Of a stretch of 64,000 nt of DNA, positions 1 to 9,431 are shown one piece after another. Position numbers and translations under genes: made by a program. The notes beneath the pieces were generated by a model, which worked only from the letters and a program-made list of their open reading frames with translations, was not told the origin of the DNA and made no database searches. The stretch is from Marinobacter fonticola. GTDB lineage: Bacteria > Pseudomonadota > Gammaproteobacteria > Pseudomonadales > Oleiphilaceae. Numbering within the stretch: position 1 is the first letter of the stretch; every line of letters starts with the position of its first letter. The stretch spans positions 3,844,001 to 3,908,000 of the forward strand of contig NZ_CP043042.1 in the NCBI RefSeq assembly GCF_008122265.1. The letters are read 5' to 3'.

Positions 1-57
1 CTTTCCAATATCACGACCTTGTTGGCCCGCGAAACCTCGAGAAGCTTCCGGCACTGA
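1..57 (+). CDS. Possible C-terminal end of a truncated gene
   Basis: The first frame stays open from the left edge to a TGA at 55-57 and would encode the last 18 residues of a protein that begins outside the window. So short a piece gives no family assignment, and an open frame of this length occurs by chance. It is listed only because no gene would otherwise account for the left edge. Confidence 0.15.
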   Translation, partial: LSNITTLLARETSRSFRH

Positions 58-420
58 GGGCGCCAGCCACATCCGGGTTACACATCGGCGCAGACTCTTG
101 CTCAAAAGACAACGATAGCCATAAACATTGTTTATAACTCTAACTATTTGAGCACGTAAAGTCTAATCAGATGTTTTTACAGGGTTTTGCCTCCTAGCGC
201 CCGGTGAGGCACTATGCAGGATGCCCGCGCGGAGAGCGGCGGCAAAAGGCCTGAGTGGCCAACCGTTAATCGTTTATGCTTCAAAATAACCAGGACCGTG
301 ATGACGACATTTAGGGAATGGCTCCCTCAACACCGCTATGCAACGCTTATCCGCACGGAGCTGCCTCATCGCCTCATCGTGCCCCGTTTGTTGCTTAAAG
401 TTTTGTTCACTAAAACTTTA
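58..420. other. Gap upstream of TPR protein
   Basis: No gene is recognised here. The AT-rich stretch around 118-180 could hold a promoter for the gene starting at 421, but no good -35/-10 pair stands out. An in-frame extension of that gene back to 214 is open, but it would precede an obvious signal peptide with about 69 unsupported residues, so it is treated as non-coding. Confidence 0.4.
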
Positions 421-1362
421 ATGCTCAAAACGACGTTCCTTGCAGCGACCCTATTCCTTGCCCTGACCGCCCCGATCTCCCTCGCTCAGACCGTGGAGCC
501 CGCCGAAGAGGAGGCGCCGACAAGCGCTGACGCCGAAGACGTACGCGAGCGCGTGAACGCCCTGGAAGAACCGCTCTATAACCCGTTCGTCGAACGCTAC
601 CTTCTTGACGAGGTCAAGATACTGCGTACCGAAATGCTGAACACGCGGGCCGAACTGATCGAGAAAGTGGTCGATAAAGAGCTCACTGTGGCGGACAAAA
701 CCATGTCCTACGCCACCGACACCGTGACCTACTTTTTCTACCTGATTGCCGGTGCCACCTCGATTCTCGTTGTCATCGGCTGGAACTCCATTCGCGATAT
801 GCGCAACCAGTTGCACAGCGTGGCCGAAAAACGGGTGAACGAACTGGTGGTGGAATACGAGAAGCGCCTGAAATTCATCGAGGAACAGCTGCAGCAGAAG
901 TCGGACATTATCAATCGGAACCAGGAAGAGATCGAACGCACCAACGAAGTGCACTCCCTATGGCTTAAGGCCAGCCAGGAAACGTCCCAGCAAAACAAGA
1001 TCTCTGTTTACGACCAGATTCTCGATCTGCGCCCGGACGACGTCGAGGCGCTCAGCTACAAAGCCGACGCGGTGCTGGAGCTGAACGAACCCCTATGGGC
1101 CATCAGTTTGTGCCTGCGCGCCCTCAAACTAGCGCCGGAAAACGGCCATGCCCACTACCAGCTGGCGTGCGCCTACGCGGAGATTGGTCGCTGGGAAGAC
1201 GCCATCAAAACCCTCACCAGCGCCATTGAAATGGGCGAGGCCTATCGTGACGATGCCTCGGTGGATCCAAGCTTCGATCGCCTGCGGGATTTCGACCAAT
1301 TCAAACAGCTGGTCAGTCCCGATAATCTGGATGACCCGGACCTGACACCGCCTTCGGCTTGA
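421..1362 (+). CDS. Membrane-anchored TPR-repeat protein
   Basis: A 313-residue protein of unknown specific role. It starts with a Sec-type signal peptide (about residues 1-22, hydrophobic core then SLAQ). A hydrophobic membrane segment follows at about 102-120, then a long charged helix likely to form a coiled coil (about 125-180), then at least two TPR-like helical hairpins (about 193-275) typical of protein-protein docking. The ATG at 421 is preferred because it begins the signal peptide; the frame is open further upstream. The gene stands alone ahead of the liv operon with a 200-base gap. TPR proteins of this shape usually scaffold envelope complexes, but no partner is visible here. The product name is structural, not functional. 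Confidence 0.6.
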   Translation: MLKTTFLAATLFLALTAPISLAQTVEPAEEEAPTSADAEDVRERVNALEEPLYNPFVERYLLDEVKILRTEMLNTRAELIEKVVDKELTVADKTMSYATDTVTYFFYLIAGATSILVVIGWNSIRDMRNQLHSVAEKRVNELVVEYEKRLKFIEEQLQQKSDIINRNQEEIERTNEVHSLWLKASQETSQQNKISVYDQILDLRPDDVEALSYKADAVLELNEPLWAISLCLRALKLAPENGHAHYQLACAYAEIGRWEDAIKTLTSAIEMGEAYRDDASVDPSFDRLRDFDQFKQLVSPDNLDDPDLTPPSA

Positions 1363-1566
1363 TACTGGCACGAACCCTGCCCGTTTCACGAACTTCGCGA
1401 CTTGAGTCGCTACCGGACAATTGCTTGGTTCTTCTTGCACCGTTTCTTGACAACGAAGAACGGGTGGTGTTTGTTTGTTGCATCGTCACGATTGGCATCG
1501 GCCCTTGTGACTGCATAAAAGATCAAAAAAATATTCTCAGAGATATCCAAGGCAGGACACACCAAC

Positions 1567-2679
1567 ATGAAAACCAAACTGAACAAGCTTGTTGTCGGGG
1601 TAGGCGCTTCTCTGGCCGTTATGGCCGCAGGTACGGCCCACGCCGAAATCAAAATCGGTATCGCGGGGCCGATGACCGGTGCTGTCGCTCAATACGGCGA
1701 CATGCAATTCTCCGGCGCTCGCATGGCGATTGAGCAAATCAACAAGAATGGCGGCGTGATGGGAGAAGAGCTTGTCGCGGTCGAACAGGACGACGTTTGC
1801 GATCCGAAACAGGCCGTCTCCGTAGCCAACAACATGGTCAACGAAGGCGTGCGCTACGTGGTGGGTCATCTGTGCTCCAGCTCCACGCAACCGGCGTCCG
1901 ACATCTACGAGGATGAAGGCATCCTGATGGTGACGCCGGCCTCCACCAGCCCGGCGATCACCGAGCGCGGCTACGAGCTGGTCTTCCGCACTATCGGCTT
2001 GGACAGCATGCAGGGCCCGGTGGCCGGCAACTACATTGTTTCGCAGAAGCCAGAGCGCGTTGCCGTCATTCACGACAAGCAGCAGTACGGTGAAGGGATT
2101 GCCAGCGCGGTCAAGTCCACGCTGGAAGACAAGGACATCAACGTGGTGATGTATGAAGGCGTCACCGCCGGTCAGAAAGACTTCTCTTCTCTGGTGACCA
2201 AGCTCAAGCAGGCCAATGTGGACTTCGTCTACTACGGTGGCTACCACCCGGAACTGGGCTTAATCCTGCGCCAGGCCGAACAGGCAGAGCTGGATGCCCA
2301 GTTCATGGGACCTGAAGGCGTGGGCAACAAAGATATCAATACCATTGCTGGCGGCGCGGCCGAGGGCCTGCTCGTGACCTTGCCACCGAGCTTCGACCAG
2401 CAGGCCGAGAACCAGGAACTGGTCGCGGCCTTCGAGGAAAAAGGGGAAGACCCCTCCGGCCCGTTCGTATTGACCTCTTACGCCGCCGTACAGCTGATTG
2501 CCGAGGGCATCGAAAAAGCCGAATCCAAGGATCCGTTCGACGTGGCCCAGGCCCTGCGCGAAAGCTCATTCGAGACGCCGATCGGCACGGTTGAGTACGA
2601 CAAATCGGGCGACCTGAAATCGTTCGAGTTCGTTGTGTACGAATGGCATTCAGATGGCAGCAAAACTCCGGTAAACTAA
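1567..2679 (+). CDS. livJ: Branched-chain amino acid ABC transporter, periplasmic binding protein
   Basis: Periplasmic substrate-binding protein (370 residues) of a high-affinity leucine/isoleucine/valine importer. Residues 1-26 form a signal peptide ending AHA, and the mature part begins EIKIGIAGPMTG, the usual start of the LivJ/LivK type I binding fold. Length matches the family. It captures substrate and delivers it to LivHM. The membrane and ATPase genes follow on the same strand, but a strong terminator lies directly after this gene, so the binding protein is probably made in excess over the membrane complex. The true substrate may be another branched or aliphatic amino acid or amide, because this family is broad. 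Confidence 0.9.
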   Translation: MKTKLNKLVVGVGASLAVMAAGTAHAEIKIGIAGPMTGAVAQYGDMQFSGARMAIEQINKNGGVMGEELVAVEQDDVCDPKQAVSVANNMVNEGVRYVVGHLCSSSTQPASDIYEDEGILMVTPASTSPAITERGYELVFRTIGLDSMQGPVAGNYIVSQKPERVAVIHDKQQYGEGIASAVKSTLEDKDINVVMYEGVTAGQKDFSSLVTKLKQANVDFVYYGGYHPELGLILRQAEQAELDAQFMGPEGVGNKDINTIAGGAAEGLLVTLPPSFDQQAENQELVAAFEEKGEDPSGPFVLTSYAAVQLIAEGIEKAESKDPFDVAQALRESSFETPIGTVEYDKSGDLKSFEFVVYEWHSDGSKTPVN

Positions 2680-2740
2680 GCACCGTTAAAAATCAGTAAT
2701 GGAAGCGAGAGTCGTGGCGCCATCGCCCGCGCTCTCCGCT

Positions 2741-2774
2741 AACACCTTCCCTCATAAGGGGAAGGTGTTTTTTT
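2741..2774 (+). terminator. Intrinsic terminator after livJ
   Basis: A perfect 10-bp stem (2742-2751 with 2759-2768) and 7-base loop are followed by a T run. It separates livJ from livH and fits partial termination inside the liv operon. Confidence 0.85.
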
Positions 2775-2884
2775 GGAACCCTGATTGCATTTCATGGATG
2801 TAAGCGTTTGAGCACTGCGCCACAAGCAGCTTTCCGTCCGTGTTAATGCAAACAGGGTTTTTCTATATCGGAGTTCCAAAAAAA

Positions 2885-3811
2885 ATGAACGATGTACTGT
2901 ACTTTCTCCAACAGCTCATCAACGGGCTGACGGTAGGAAGCGCTTACGCCCTGATCGCCATCGGCTACACCATGGTGTACGGCATTATCGGCATGATCAA
3001 CTTCGCCCACGGTGAAATCTACATGATCGGCGCCTATGTCTCGCTGATCGTGATCACCGGCCTGGCAGTAATGAGTCCGGCCTGGCTCCCCCTGGTCCTT
3101 CTTGTGGCCCTGATCTGTGCGGTAATCGTTTCCAGCTCCATGGGCTGGGCTGTCGAGCGCGTTGCCTATCGTCCCGTTCGCGGACAACACCGGCTGATCC
3201 CGCTGATTTCCGCCATCGGTATGTCCATCTTCCTGCAGAACTACGTCCACCTGGCTCAAGGCTCACGCAACATCGGCTTCCCGCTGTTGATCGAAGGCGG
3301 CCTGTCCCTCGGTGGCACTGAAGACGGTTTCCAGGCTTCATTGTCCTACATGCAGATTACGATTTTTGTCACCACACTGATCTGCATGACCGCGCTTTCC
3401 CTGTTCATCTCCCGGTCCCGCATCGGACGCGCTTGCCGTGCGGTGTCCCAGGACCGAAAAATGTCCAACCTGCTGGGCATCGACACTAACCGCATCATTG
3501 CTGCAACGTTCGTGATCGGCGCCGCTCTGGCAGCCGTCGCAGGTCTGTTGCTGGGCATGTACTACGGTTCCATCGATCCACTGTTTGGCTTCATCGCCGG
3601 CCTCAAGGCGTTTACCGCAGCGGTATTGGGCGGTATCGGCAGCATCCCCGGCGCCATGCTGGGCGGTCTCATCCTCGGCGTGGGCGAAAGTTTCACCGCT
3701 GGCTATTTGAGCAGCGAGTATAAAGATGTGGTGTCCTTCGGACTACTGATCCTCATCCTCCTGTTCCGGCCCACCGGCCTTCTCGGCAAACCGGAAGTGG
3801 AGAAGATCTGA
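2885..3811 (+). CDS. livH: Branched-chain amino acid ABC transporter permease LivH
   Basis: Integral inner-membrane permease that forms half of the LivHM translocation channel. It has 308 residues, the same length as E. coli LivH. The N-terminus contains the typical [20 protein letters not shown] and NFAHGE motifs, and multiple hydrophobic helices follow. The ATG at 2885 is chosen because a GGAG Shine-Dalgarno sits at 2870-2873 and the protein then matches family length; an in-frame ATG at 2840 lacks this support. The stop overlaps the start of livM, so the two permeases are translationally coupled. Confidence 0.92.
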   Translation: MNDVLYFLQQLINGLTVGSAYALIAIGYTMVYGIIGMINFAHGEIYMIGAYVSLIVITGLAVMSPAWLPLVLLVALICAVIVSSSMGWAVERVAYRPVRGQHRLIPLISAIGMSIFLQNYVHLAQGSRNIGFPLLIEGGLSLGGTEDGFQASLSYMQITIFVTTLICMTALSLFISRSRIGRACRAVSQDRKMSNLLGIDTNRIIAATFVIGAALAAVAGLLLGMYYGSIDPLFGFIAGLKAFTAAVLGGIGSIPGAMLGGLILGVGESFTAGYLSSEYKDVVSFGLLILILLFRPTGLLGKPEVEKI

Positions 3812-5082
3812 TGGTTGCACAGAATTTCCGACACGCGCTGTTCTGCGCGTTCATCACACTGATTATCTCCTATCCGATCCTGGGGCTCGATTTGGTTGCC
3901 CAAGGCATCGATATCAAGCTGGAAGGCGGCGATACCTCCACGTTTATCGGCATCGCGCTGGCCGTACTGGCTGTCTTCCTGTTCCAGCTCTTCCGGCCGG
4001 CCGTCATGGGTGGTTTGAGCGCGCTCAAAACCATCAACCCGCTAGCAGACCGGGCCCCCATGCCCGAAGCCAAGCGCCAGCTGCTGGAAAAAGCCGTGAT
4101 CATGCTGATTGTCGTGGGCGCCCTGATCTGGCCGTTTATGGGCTCACGGGGCGCGGTGGACCTGGCGACTCTGGTACTGATCTACGTCATCCTCGCTCTG
4201 GGCCTGAACGTGGTGGTCGGCCTGGCGGGACTGCTTGATCTGGGCTACGTGGCCTTCTATGCGGTCGGCGCCTATACATTCGCGCTGCTGTCCCAGTATT
4301 TCGGCGTATCCTTCTGGTTCGCCTTGCCCCTCGGCGCTATCCTGGCCGCTGCTTTCGGCTTTGTACTGGGCTTTCCGGTACTGCGGCTGCGCGGCGACTA
4401 TCTGGCGATCGTGACTCTGGGTTTCGGTGAGATTATCCGGATTCTGCTGAACAACCTGACCTGGCTCACGGGCGGACCCAACGGCATAGGCGGCATTCCC
4501 GAACCCACCCTGTTCGGCATGGAATTCGGTCGCCGCGTCAAGGAGGAAGGCAACACCTCATTCCATGAAACTTTCGGTCTGGCCTATGACAGTACCGACA
4601 AAGTCATCTTCCTCTACTTGATCGCTTTGGTACTGGCATTGATTACCCTGGTTGTCATTCGCCGCCTGATCCGCATGCCTGTCGGCCGCTCCTGGGAGGC
4701 GCTACGCGAGGATGAGATCGCAGCTCGTTCACTGGGCCTGAGCCGGACCGGCGTGAAGCTCTCCGCGTTCACCATCGGCGCGTTCTTCGCCGGTTTCGCC
4801 GGTACCGTGTTTGCCTCCAAGCAGGGCTTTATCAGCCCGGAATCGTTTGTTTTCCTCGAGTCCGCCATCATTCTGGCCATCGTGGTGCTGGGCGGCATGG
4901 GGTCGCAGCTGGGCGTTATCCTCGCCGCTATCGCCGTGACCATCCTGCCGGAACTGGCACGTGAGTTCTCGGAATACCGCATGCTGATTTTCGGCGCCGC
5001 CATGGTGCTGATGATGGTCTGGCGTCCGCAAGGCCTGCTGCCCATGAGCCGTGTCCATATCAAACTCAAACAGCAGGAGTGA
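3811..5082 (+). CDS. livM: Branched-chain amino acid ABC transporter permease LivM
   Basis: Second inner-membrane permease of the Liv importer, 423 residues. The N-terminal third is an extension with extra membrane segments. The conserved core carries [18 protein letters not shown] and, towards the C-terminus, the EAA-like loop with the sequence [12 protein letters not shown] that contacts the ATPases. It starts in a 1-base overlap with livH (ATG sharing the last base of TGA). livG and livF follow within a few bases, giving a complete HMGF transport unit. Confidence 0.93.
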   Translation: MVAQNFRHALFCAFITLIISYPILGLDLVAQGIDIKLEGGDTSTFIGIALAVLAVFLFQLFRPAVMGGLSALKTINPLADRAPMPEAKRQLLEKAVIMLIVVGALIWPFMGSRGAVDLATLVLIYVILALGLNVVVGLAGLLDLGYVAFYAVGAYTFALLSQYFGVSFWFALPLGAILAAAFGFVLGFPVLRLRGDYLAIVTLGFGEIIRILLNNLTWLTGGPNGIGGIPEPTLFGMEFGRRVKEEGNTSFHETFGLAYDSTDKVIFLYLIALVLALITLVVIRRLIRMPVGRSWEALREDEIAARSLGLSRTGVKLSAFTIGAFFAGFAGTVFASKQGFISPESFVFLESAIILAIVVLGGMGSQLGVILAAIAVTILPELAREFSEYRMLIFGAAMVLMMVWRPQGLLPMSRVHIKLKQQE

Positions 5083-5088
5083 CCGAGC

Positions 5089-5844
5089 ATGCTTGACGTA
5101 CGCAATCTGTCCATGCGATTCGGCGGCCTGCTGGCTGTGGACCAGGTATCGCTGGACGTAAAGGAACGGGAAATCGTTTCCATCATCGGCCCCAACGGGG
5201 CCGGAAAAACCACGGTGTTTAACTGCCTGAGCGGCTTCTATCGCCCTACCGGCGGCCAAATCCTGTTCAAGGGTCAGGAGATCCAAGGCAAACCGGACTA
5301 CAAAATCTCCCGCCTGGGATTGGTTCGCACTTTCCAGCACGTGCGGCTATTCAACAAGATGACGGTGGTGGAAAACCTGCTGGTGGCCCAGAACCGTCAC
5401 CTGAACACAAATCTGTTTGCCGGCCTGATAAAGACCCCGGATTACCGCAAGCGGGAAGAAAAATCCTTAGAGCGCGCATCTTACTGGCTGGAACGGGTTG
5501 GTCTGCTGGAACTGGCCAACCGGGATGCCGGCAACCTGGCCTACGGTCAGCAGCGCCGTCTGGAAATTGCCCGCTGCATGGTCACCGAGCCCGAGCTGCT
5601 GATGCTGGATGAACCGGCAGCCGGCCTGAACCCGAACGAGACCCGCGAACTCAACGAGCTGATCATCAGCCTGAAGGAAGACTACTGCGTCTCCGTTGTG
5701 CTGATCGAACACGACATGAGCCTTGTAATGGGCATCTCCGACCGGATCAACGTCATCAACCAAGGCCGCCCGCTGGCCAGCGGGACGCCGGATGAAATCC
5801 GGCAGAACGATGACGTCATCAAGGCCTACTTGGGCGAGGAGTAA
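5089..5844 (+). CDS. livG: Branched-chain amino acid ABC transporter ATPase LivG
   Basis: Cytoplasmic ATPase that, paired with LivF, powers branched-chain amino acid import. The 251 residues show Walker A (GPNGAGKTT), a signature region with YGQQRRLEIARCM replacing the canonical LSGGQ (normal for LivG), Walker B (LLMLDEPAAGL) and the switch histidine in LIEHDMSLV. Start and spacing (6 bases after livM) indicate operon transcription. Confidence 0.93.
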   Translation: MLDVRNLSMRFGGLLAVDQVSLDVKEREIVSIIGPNGAGKTTVFNCLSGFYRPTGGQILFKGQEIQGKPDYKISRLGLVRTFQHVRLFNKMTVVENLLVAQNRHLNTNLFAGLIKTPDYRKREEKSLERASYWLERVGLLELANRDAGNLAYGQQRRLEIARCMVTEPELLMLDEPAAGLNPNETRELNELIISLKEDYCVSVVLIEHDMSLVMGISDRINVINQGRPLASGTPDEIRQNDDVIKAYLGEE

Positions 5845-5853
5845 GGATCAACC

Positions 5854-6555
5854 ATGCTGGTACTTGAAAACATCCATACCCATTACGGGAAAATCGAGGC
5901 GCTGCATGGCGTCTCGGTTGAGATCCAGAAGGGCGAGATCGTTTCGCTAATCGGCGCCAACGGCGCTGGCAAAACCACCTTGTTGATGACGGTGTGCGGG
6001 GATCCGCAGGCCAGTTCCGGGCGTGTACTGTTCGAGGACGAAGACATCACCCACAAACCGACGGCGGACATCATGCGCTCCGGGATTGCCATCGTGCCGG
6101 AAGGGCGACGCGTATTCCCGGGCCTGACAGTTGAAGAGAACCTGCACATGGGCGGTTTCTTCAATAGCAAGGCAGAAATACGTAAGAGTCAGGCCCACGT
6201 GTTCGAACTATTCCCCCGCTTGAAGGAGCGAATGCATCAGCGCGCGGGCACGATGTCCGGCGGTGAACAGCAAATGCTGGCCATTGGCCGCGCGTTGATG
6301 TCCAAGCCGAAGATGATCATCCTCGACGAACCCTCTCTCGGCCTGGCACCGATCATCATCAAGCAGATCTTTAGCATCATTGGCACCTTGCGCGACGAAG
6401 GCATCACCGTCTTCCTCGTTGAGCAGAATGCCAAGCAGGCATTGAAGCTGGCCGATCGGGGTTATGTGCTGGAAACCGGACGCATTCGCCTGGAGGATTC
6501 CGGCGAAAACCTGCTGGCCAACGAAGATGTACAAAAGGCCTACCTCGGCGGCTAG
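5854..6555 (+). CDS. livF: Branched-chain amino acid ABC transporter ATPase LivF
   Basis: Second ATPase of the Liv importer, 233 residues. Walker A is GANGAGKTT, the signature is MSGGEQQMLAIGRALM, Walker B is MIILDEPSLGLAP and the switch region is LVEQNAKQAL. It lies 9 bases after livG and ends the operon, because a GC-rich hairpin with a T tail follows at 6617-6646. LivG and LivF form the heterodimeric motor under LivHM. Confidence 0.93.
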   Translation: MLVLENIHTHYGKIEALHGVSVEIQKGEIVSLIGANGAGKTTLLMTVCGDPQASSGRVLFEDEDITHKPTADIMRSGIAIVPEGRRVFPGLTVEENLHMGGFFNSKAEIRKSQAHVFELFPRLKERMHQRAGTMSGGEQQMLAIGRALMSKPKMIILDEPSLGLAPIIIKQIFSIIGTLRDEGITVFLVEQNAKQALKLADRGYVLETGRIRLEDSGENLLANEDVQKAYLGG

Positions 6556-6616
6556 CGCCGTGCATCCTTCTACCCTCCGGATGACAGCGTCTTTCAGGAC
6601 GGGATAAAGCAAGCAC

Positions 6617-6646
6617 AAAAGCCGGGCCTCAAAACCCCGGCTTTTT
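6617..6646 (+). terminator. Intrinsic terminator of the liv operon
   Basis: An AAAAGCCGGG / CCCGGCTTTT stem (6617-6626 with 6636-6645) with T-rich end lies 60 bases after livF. Confidence 0.85.
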
Positions 6647-7003
6647 CTATGCCTTCCACGGCATGCTCCCAGCGTATGAATGAGCATTCTGCCCAGTGCA
6701 TATGGTAAGCACTCTGGCGAACACAACGGGAGAGCGACGACGGGCCGAGTCTTTTAGCGAAGTGAATTCATTGGATGAGGTGGCTAACTCTCTTTAAAGA
6801 ATATACAAGAGCACCGTATTTACTTTTTTATCCATACAATCAGTAAATTGAGCACAATGAACCATCGCGGCTGACGGATTATGTTCTATACTCGAGACAA
6901 CGGTCAGGTATCCGCGGCTGACGACCACCCGCGCGATCAAAAACGTCAGGGCCGTTAGTCATTGTTTTCACATCGATGATAAAACACGACAAGGAGTTGA
7001 ATA
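6647..7003. other. Gap between liv operon and DUF3015 gene
   Basis: No gene is seen. An 11-bp direct repeat CGCGGCTGACG occurs at 6866-6876 and 6913-6923, flanking a TATACT hexamer at 6887-6892 that could be the -10 of the next gene; the matching -35 is poor. The repeat pair could be an operator, but this is speculation. Confidence 0.3.
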
Positions 7004-7465
7004 ATGAAAAAATTGATCGCAGGTGCCATGCTTTTAGGCGCGTCCAGCCTTGCCTTCGCTCAACCGGGTTGTGGTGTAGGCGCCATGATCTGGAAGGGCC
7101 AGTCGGGTATTGCTCCGCATGTCCTGGCAGCGACCACTAACGGCACGTTCGGCAACCAGACCTTTGGCATGACCACCGGTACCCTGGGCTGTAATACCAA
7201 CGAGTCCGTTAAATCCATGGCCATGTACATGGACAGCAATATCGACAAGATCGCCCGTGATATGTCACGCGGCGAAGGCGAAAACCTCGACACCCTGGCT
7301 GTCTTACTGAACGTGGAGCAGAACGACCGCGCGGCGTTCCGCCAGCTGCTTCAGGACAACTTCGCAACCGTTTTCCCGTCTTCCGACACTACGTCTGACG
7401 AAGCGGTTTCCGCCATCGTTGCCCTGCTGGAATCTCACGCGTCATTCAGCAAGTACGTCGCCTAA
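7004..7465 (+). CDS. DUF3015 family exported protein
   Basis: A 153-residue exported protein of unknown function. Residues 1-19 are a signal peptide ending AFA. The mature part starts QPGCGVGAMIWKG, characteristic of the DUF3015 family, and contains a GTLGCNTNES segment, so two cysteines could pair in the periplasm. A strong AAGGAG ribosome site lies 8 bases before the start. The DUF4105/beta-barrel gene begins 85 bases downstream, so the two probably share a transcript. The family has no assigned biochemical role; the location suggests periplasm or outer membrane. Confidence 0.8.
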   Translation: MKKLIAGAMLLGASSLAFAQPGCGVGAMIWKGQSGIAPHVLAATTNGTFGNQTFGMTTGTLGCNTNESVKSMAMYMDSNIDKIARDMSRGEGENLDTLAVLLNVEQNDRAAFRQLLQDNFATVFPSSDTTSDEAVSAIVALLESHASFSKYVA

Positions 7466-7550
7466 TTCAGCGGCACAGGGATGAATCACGCACCAGGGAC
7501 GGTGCATCGACCGGCTTCGGCCATTCCCACCCTGATCGACTCGAGTCTAC

Positions 7551-9431
7551 ATGCACCGACATCTTGCGTCGGGGCGCGTGCCCCGCTTGTTCCTCGCATT
7601 ACTGGCACTCGCGCTAACCTGCCCGATTTTGGCCAACGAGCAGCTTAAGAACCTGGCCCAAGATCCAGCTTGGCTGACGCTGGGGCACTATCGGCCCGAT
7701 ACTCTGGGCTCCAGCTATACCTCGCAGGCGGACGATCCCGGCTTTTTTCTCAGCGCCGGTGGCAAAACATCGCCTTACGCCGAGCTCGTTGCCACGCTGG
7801 ACGCCATTCGCAAGTCCGGCGCCGGAGACCGCCATGCCCGCTGCCGTTTTCCAGCCCGGGACCGCTGGCTACGCGAACAACTGGATCTACCTCAAACCCA
7901 GGTCTCCTGCCCGGCCTTCGAGCAATGGGAGGAGACGCTGAATACGGAAACCGTCACCCTGGTGTTCGCCGCTTCATACCTTAATAGCCCCTCTTCCATG
8001 TTCGGCCACACGTTTATCCGTCTCGATCCGCCAAAAGTGGACGAGCAGGCCGACCTGCTGCTGGCGAGCACTATTTCCTATGCGGCTGACGCCGCCGCCC
8101 ACGACAGCGAGATCATGTTCGCCTATCGCGGCATCTTCGGCGGTTATCCCGGTATTACCACGATCCAGCCGTATTACGAGAAAATTCGGCTTTACTCGGA
8201 TATCGAAAACCGCGACCTGTGGGAGTATCGGCTCAACCTAACGCCGGAAGAGACCGGCATGCTGCTGGCGCATGCCTGGGAAATTCGGGGAAAGAACTTT
8301 GACTACTACTTTTTTGACGAAAACTGCGCCTACCGACTACTGGCGCTGATCGACGTTGCCCGACCGGGCACCCACCTGCTGGATGAAGTGAGCACACATG
8401 CCATCCCATCCGACACGGTGCGCTGGGTGGTGGATCATGACCTGGTAGCTTCGGTTCACTACCGGCCGTCCTCGGCAACGGTGGTCGAGCACTATATTGA
8501 CCAACTGCCACCGGATCACCGCACCCTGGCGGCCGATCTGGCGAGCGGGGATTTGAGTGTCAACGCTGAAGCCATCCAGTCGGTACCGCCGAAAGAGCGG
8601 GCCAGGATTTTGGATGCTACCTATGACTACGTGCGCTACCAGACTCAAGAGGAAGGGTGGTCCCGCGAGCGAGCCGCCCCGCTATCCTACGACCTACTGA
8701 GGGCCCGTAGCCGGATTGAGCAGTCGGCACCGTTGGCGCCACCGCCTGAACCGGCCGTTCGCGATGATCAGGGTCATGCTACGTTCAGGGCTAGTCTACT
8801 AGGCGGACGCCAGGGCGAACGCAATTTCACGCAGCTTACCCTTCGCCCGGCTTACCATGATGTGCTCGATCCACCCGAGGGCTATCGCCGCGGCGCCCAG
8901 CTGCAATTTCTGCGTCTCGATACGCGGCTTTACACCGACAATCAGGAATTTCAGGTCGAACAACTCACCGGCGTGGAGATCCGATCCCTCTCCGTACGCG
9001 ACCGCTTCTTCTCTCCGCTCTCCTGGCAGGTCGGCTTCGGGGGGCGGCGCAGTGAGATTGAATCGGACCAGCGAATCTTCACCCCCTACCTGGATGGCGG
9101 AGCCGGGTTTGGCTGGGCGCCGACACCCCAGAGCCAGCTCTTCGCCATGGCCACGGCCGACCTGGAGATCGACAACGATTTACCTAAGGGCTACGACGCG
9201 GCGCCCGGTGCCGATCTCGGCTGGTTATACCAAGGGCACCTTGTGAGCATCATCGGGGGCATCAAGACCAAAGCCTGGTTTGTTGGCGACGAGCACCGCG
9301 AAGACACCGCCTACGCCGAACTGAACTGGCATATCACCCGGGATTTTGGTCTGTCCGCCGGCTGGGAACGACAACATCACTTCGACAGGTATGAAACGGC
9401 ATGGCAAATCGGACTCAACGCCTACTTCTGA
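7551..9431 (+). CDS. DUF4105 (Lnb N-terminal periplasmic) protein with probable beta-barrel C-terminus
   Basis: A 626-residue exported protein. Residues 1-28 are a signal peptide. The DUF4105/Lnb_N core spans roughly 130-300, with conserved SMFGHTFIRL (149-158) and NFDYYFFDENCAYRLL (249-264), which present a His153/Cys259 pair that could be catalytic. From about residue 400 the chain alternates polar and aromatic residues as in transmembrane beta strands and ends in phenylalanine (NAYF), the usual signal for BAM insertion. I infer an outer-membrane protein with a periplasmic hydrolase-like domain. The hydrolase gene downstream overlaps its end by 31 bases. Function is unknown. Confidence 0.75.
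   Translation: MHRHLASGRVPRLFLALLALALTCPILANEQLKNLAQDPAWLTLGHYRPDTLGSSYTSQADDPGFFLSAGGKTSPYAELVATLDAIRKSGAGDRHARCRFPARDRWLREQLDLPQTQVSCPAFEQWEETLNTETVTLVFAASYLNSPSSMFGHTFIRLDPPKVDEQADLLLASTISYAADAAAHDSEIMFAYRGIFGGYPGITTIQPYYEKIRLYSDIENRDLWEYRLNLTPEETGMLLAHAWEIRGKNFDYYFFDENCAYRLLALIDVARPGTHLLDEVSTHAIPSDTVRWVVDHDLVASVHYRPSSATVVEHYIDQLPPDHRTLAADLASGDLSVNAEAIQSVPPKERARILDATYDYVRYQTQEEGWSRERAAPLSYDLLRARSRIEQSAPLAPPPEPAVRDDQGHATFRASLLGGRQGERNFTQLTLRPAYHDVLDPPEGYRRGAQLQFLRLDTRLYTDNQEFQVEQLTGVEIRSLSVRDRFFSPLSWQVGFGGRRSEIESDQRIFTPYLDGGAGFGWAPTPQSQLFAMATADLEIDNDLPKGYDAAPGADLGWLYQGHLVSIIGGIKTKAWFVGDEHREDTAYAELNWHITRDFGLSAGWERQHHFDRYETAWQIGLNAYF

Noticed and set aside
1488-1510. Possible sigma54 promoter before livJ (TTGGCAT...CTTGT)
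   Set aside because: The spacing between the GG and the downstream element is one base too long and the -12 lacks GC.
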